Below, one piece after another: positions 4,572 to 5,072 of a stretch of DNA of 5,072 bases. Source of the stretch: Candidatus Zipacnadia bacterium (GTDB taxonomy: Bacteria > Armatimonadota > UBA5377 > JALGUK01); NCBI GenBank assembly GCA_029820875.1, contig JALGUK010000445.1, forward strand, positions 1-5,072. The letters are read 5' to 3'. A program made the translations under genes and the position numbers. Below the pieces are notes generated by a model that was not told the origin of the DNA, ran no database searches, and was given only the letters and a program-made list of their open reading frames with translations. Numbering within the stretch: position 1 is the first letter of the stretch; every line of letters begins with the position of its first letter.

Positions 4572-5072
4572 ATGCTTCAGTTCCGAGACGCCGTTCAAAT
4601 TCGCGATGAACTCATTGCCACGCGCCGCGATCTTCACATGCATCCGGAACTTGGACTGGAGGAGGTGCGGACCGCCGGTCTCGTCGCCGAGCGCCTCGGC
4701 AAGCTGGGAATCCAGGTTCAAACCGGCGTGGGAAAGACCGGGGTAGTCGGATTGCTGGGCCTGGGCGGCGGGAAGACACTTCTCTTGCGGGCGGATATGG
4801 ATGCACTGCCCATCCACGAGGAGAACGATGTTCCGTACAAGTCCCAGGTCGAAGGCGTCATGCATGCCTGCGGCCATGACGGCCATACCGCGATGCTGCT
4901 TGGCGTCGCGAGGCTTCTTGCCGAACGGGCAGACGAGATTCCGGGAACGGTCAAGCTTATTTTCCAGCCGGCGGAGGAGGGCCCGGGCGGTGCAAAGCTC
5001 ATGATAGCCGATGGCGCCCTCGAAAACCCGCGTCCTGAGGCCGCTTTGGCCTGTCACCTTACCAATGAGCTC
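4572..5072 (+). CDS. M20-family metallo-amidohydrolase (N-acyl amino acid / hippurate hydrolase type), 5' part
   Basis: The frame is open for 167 codons to the window edge; the family has about 380-400 residues, so the protein is partial. It belongs to peptidase family M20, subfamily D (amidohydrolases such as hippurate hydrolase, N-acetyldiaminopimelate deacetylase and IAA-amino acid hydrolases), which remove an acyl group from an amino acid using a two-metal site. Visible motifs in order are TRRDLHMHPELGLEE (17-31), LLRADMDALPI (71-81), MHACGHDGHTAM (97-108), IFQPAEEGPGGAK (130-142) and ALACHLTNEL (158-167). By family analogy Cys100, His102, Glu136 and His162 are metal ligands and Glu135 is the catalytic base, so the metal site is intact as far as seen. 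There is no signal peptide; it is probably cytoplasmic. The dimerisation domain and last ligand lie beyond the window. The exact substrate cannot be assigned. It is divergent from the DMT transporter, so export or uptake of a related amino acid is possible but unproven. Confidence 0.93.
   Translation, partial: MLQFRDAVQIRDELIATRRDLHMHPELGLEEVRTAGLVAERLGKLGIQVQTGVGKTGVVGLLGLGGGKTLLLRADMDALPIHEENDVPYKSQVEGVMHACGHDGHTAMLLGVARLLAERADEIPGTVKLIFQPAEEGPGGAKLMIADGALENPRPEAALACHLTNEL

Noticed and set aside
4296..5057. Long - strand frame of 253 codons opposite the M20 gene
   Set aside because: It is antisense to a clearly conserved metallo-amidohydrolase reading frame and crosses the divergent intergenic region and the DMT start; the encoded sequence has no recognisable family features.
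5067..5072. Window ends on GAGCTC (a SacI site), suggesting a clone end
   Set aside because: A single six-base match at the edge is compatible with chance or an arbitrary cut; the other end shows no matching site.

Overview
The window is bacterial DNA: densely packed protein genes, good Shine-Dalgarno sites, moderately high G+C, a lipoprotein-type signal peptide and a binding-protein-dependent sugar ABC transporter. I cannot name a taxon from it. The gene mix (carbohydrate ABC importer, VOC protein, M20 amidohydrolase, DMT transporter) is typical of free-living heterotrophs, including uncultured phyla. No RNA gene, CRISPR array, insertion sequence or phage gene is visible.

Left part, + strand (1-2815). 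It opens with the last codons of an upstream gene (1-51). A complete VOC/glyoxalase-fold gene (59-463) follows, closely spaced. After a short hairpin-bearing gap comes a carbohydrate ABC importer: a family 1 solute-binding lipoprotein gene (535-1903), broken into two reading frames, and an intact MalF-type permease (1919-2815). The expected partner permease (MalG type) is absent; the transporter stops where opposite-strand genes begin.

Middle part, - strand (about 2762-4371, transcribed right to left). The order is a single-domain EamA/DMT transporter (3799-4371), a 57-codon N-terminal piece of a pyridoxamine-phosphate-oxidase-like flavin-binding protein (3665-3838), a TPR-repeat protein (2896-3593, one frameshift near its end), and the first codons of a further gene starting at an ATGA overlap (2899), which run into the antisense of the permease end and look cut off.

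Right part, + strand (4372-5072). A 200-base divergent intergenic region carries a perfect 12-base palindrome and a long imperfect inverted repeat. It leads into the 5' two thirds or less of an M20-family metallo-amidohydrolase gene (4572 to the window end), which encodes most of the metal-site motifs.

The main theme is damage. The binding protein has a deletion with frame change and an in-frame 75-base repeat insertion, the flavoprotein gene is cut short, the TPR gene has a one-base frameshift at a C run, and the last - strand gene is truncated at a tail-to-tail junction. This could be a decaying, rearranged locus or indel and assembly errors in a metagenome-type sequence. I see no convincing evidence for a new multi-gene system; the most useful leads are the lesions, the hidden small flavoprotein ORF and the two intergenic symmetry elements.
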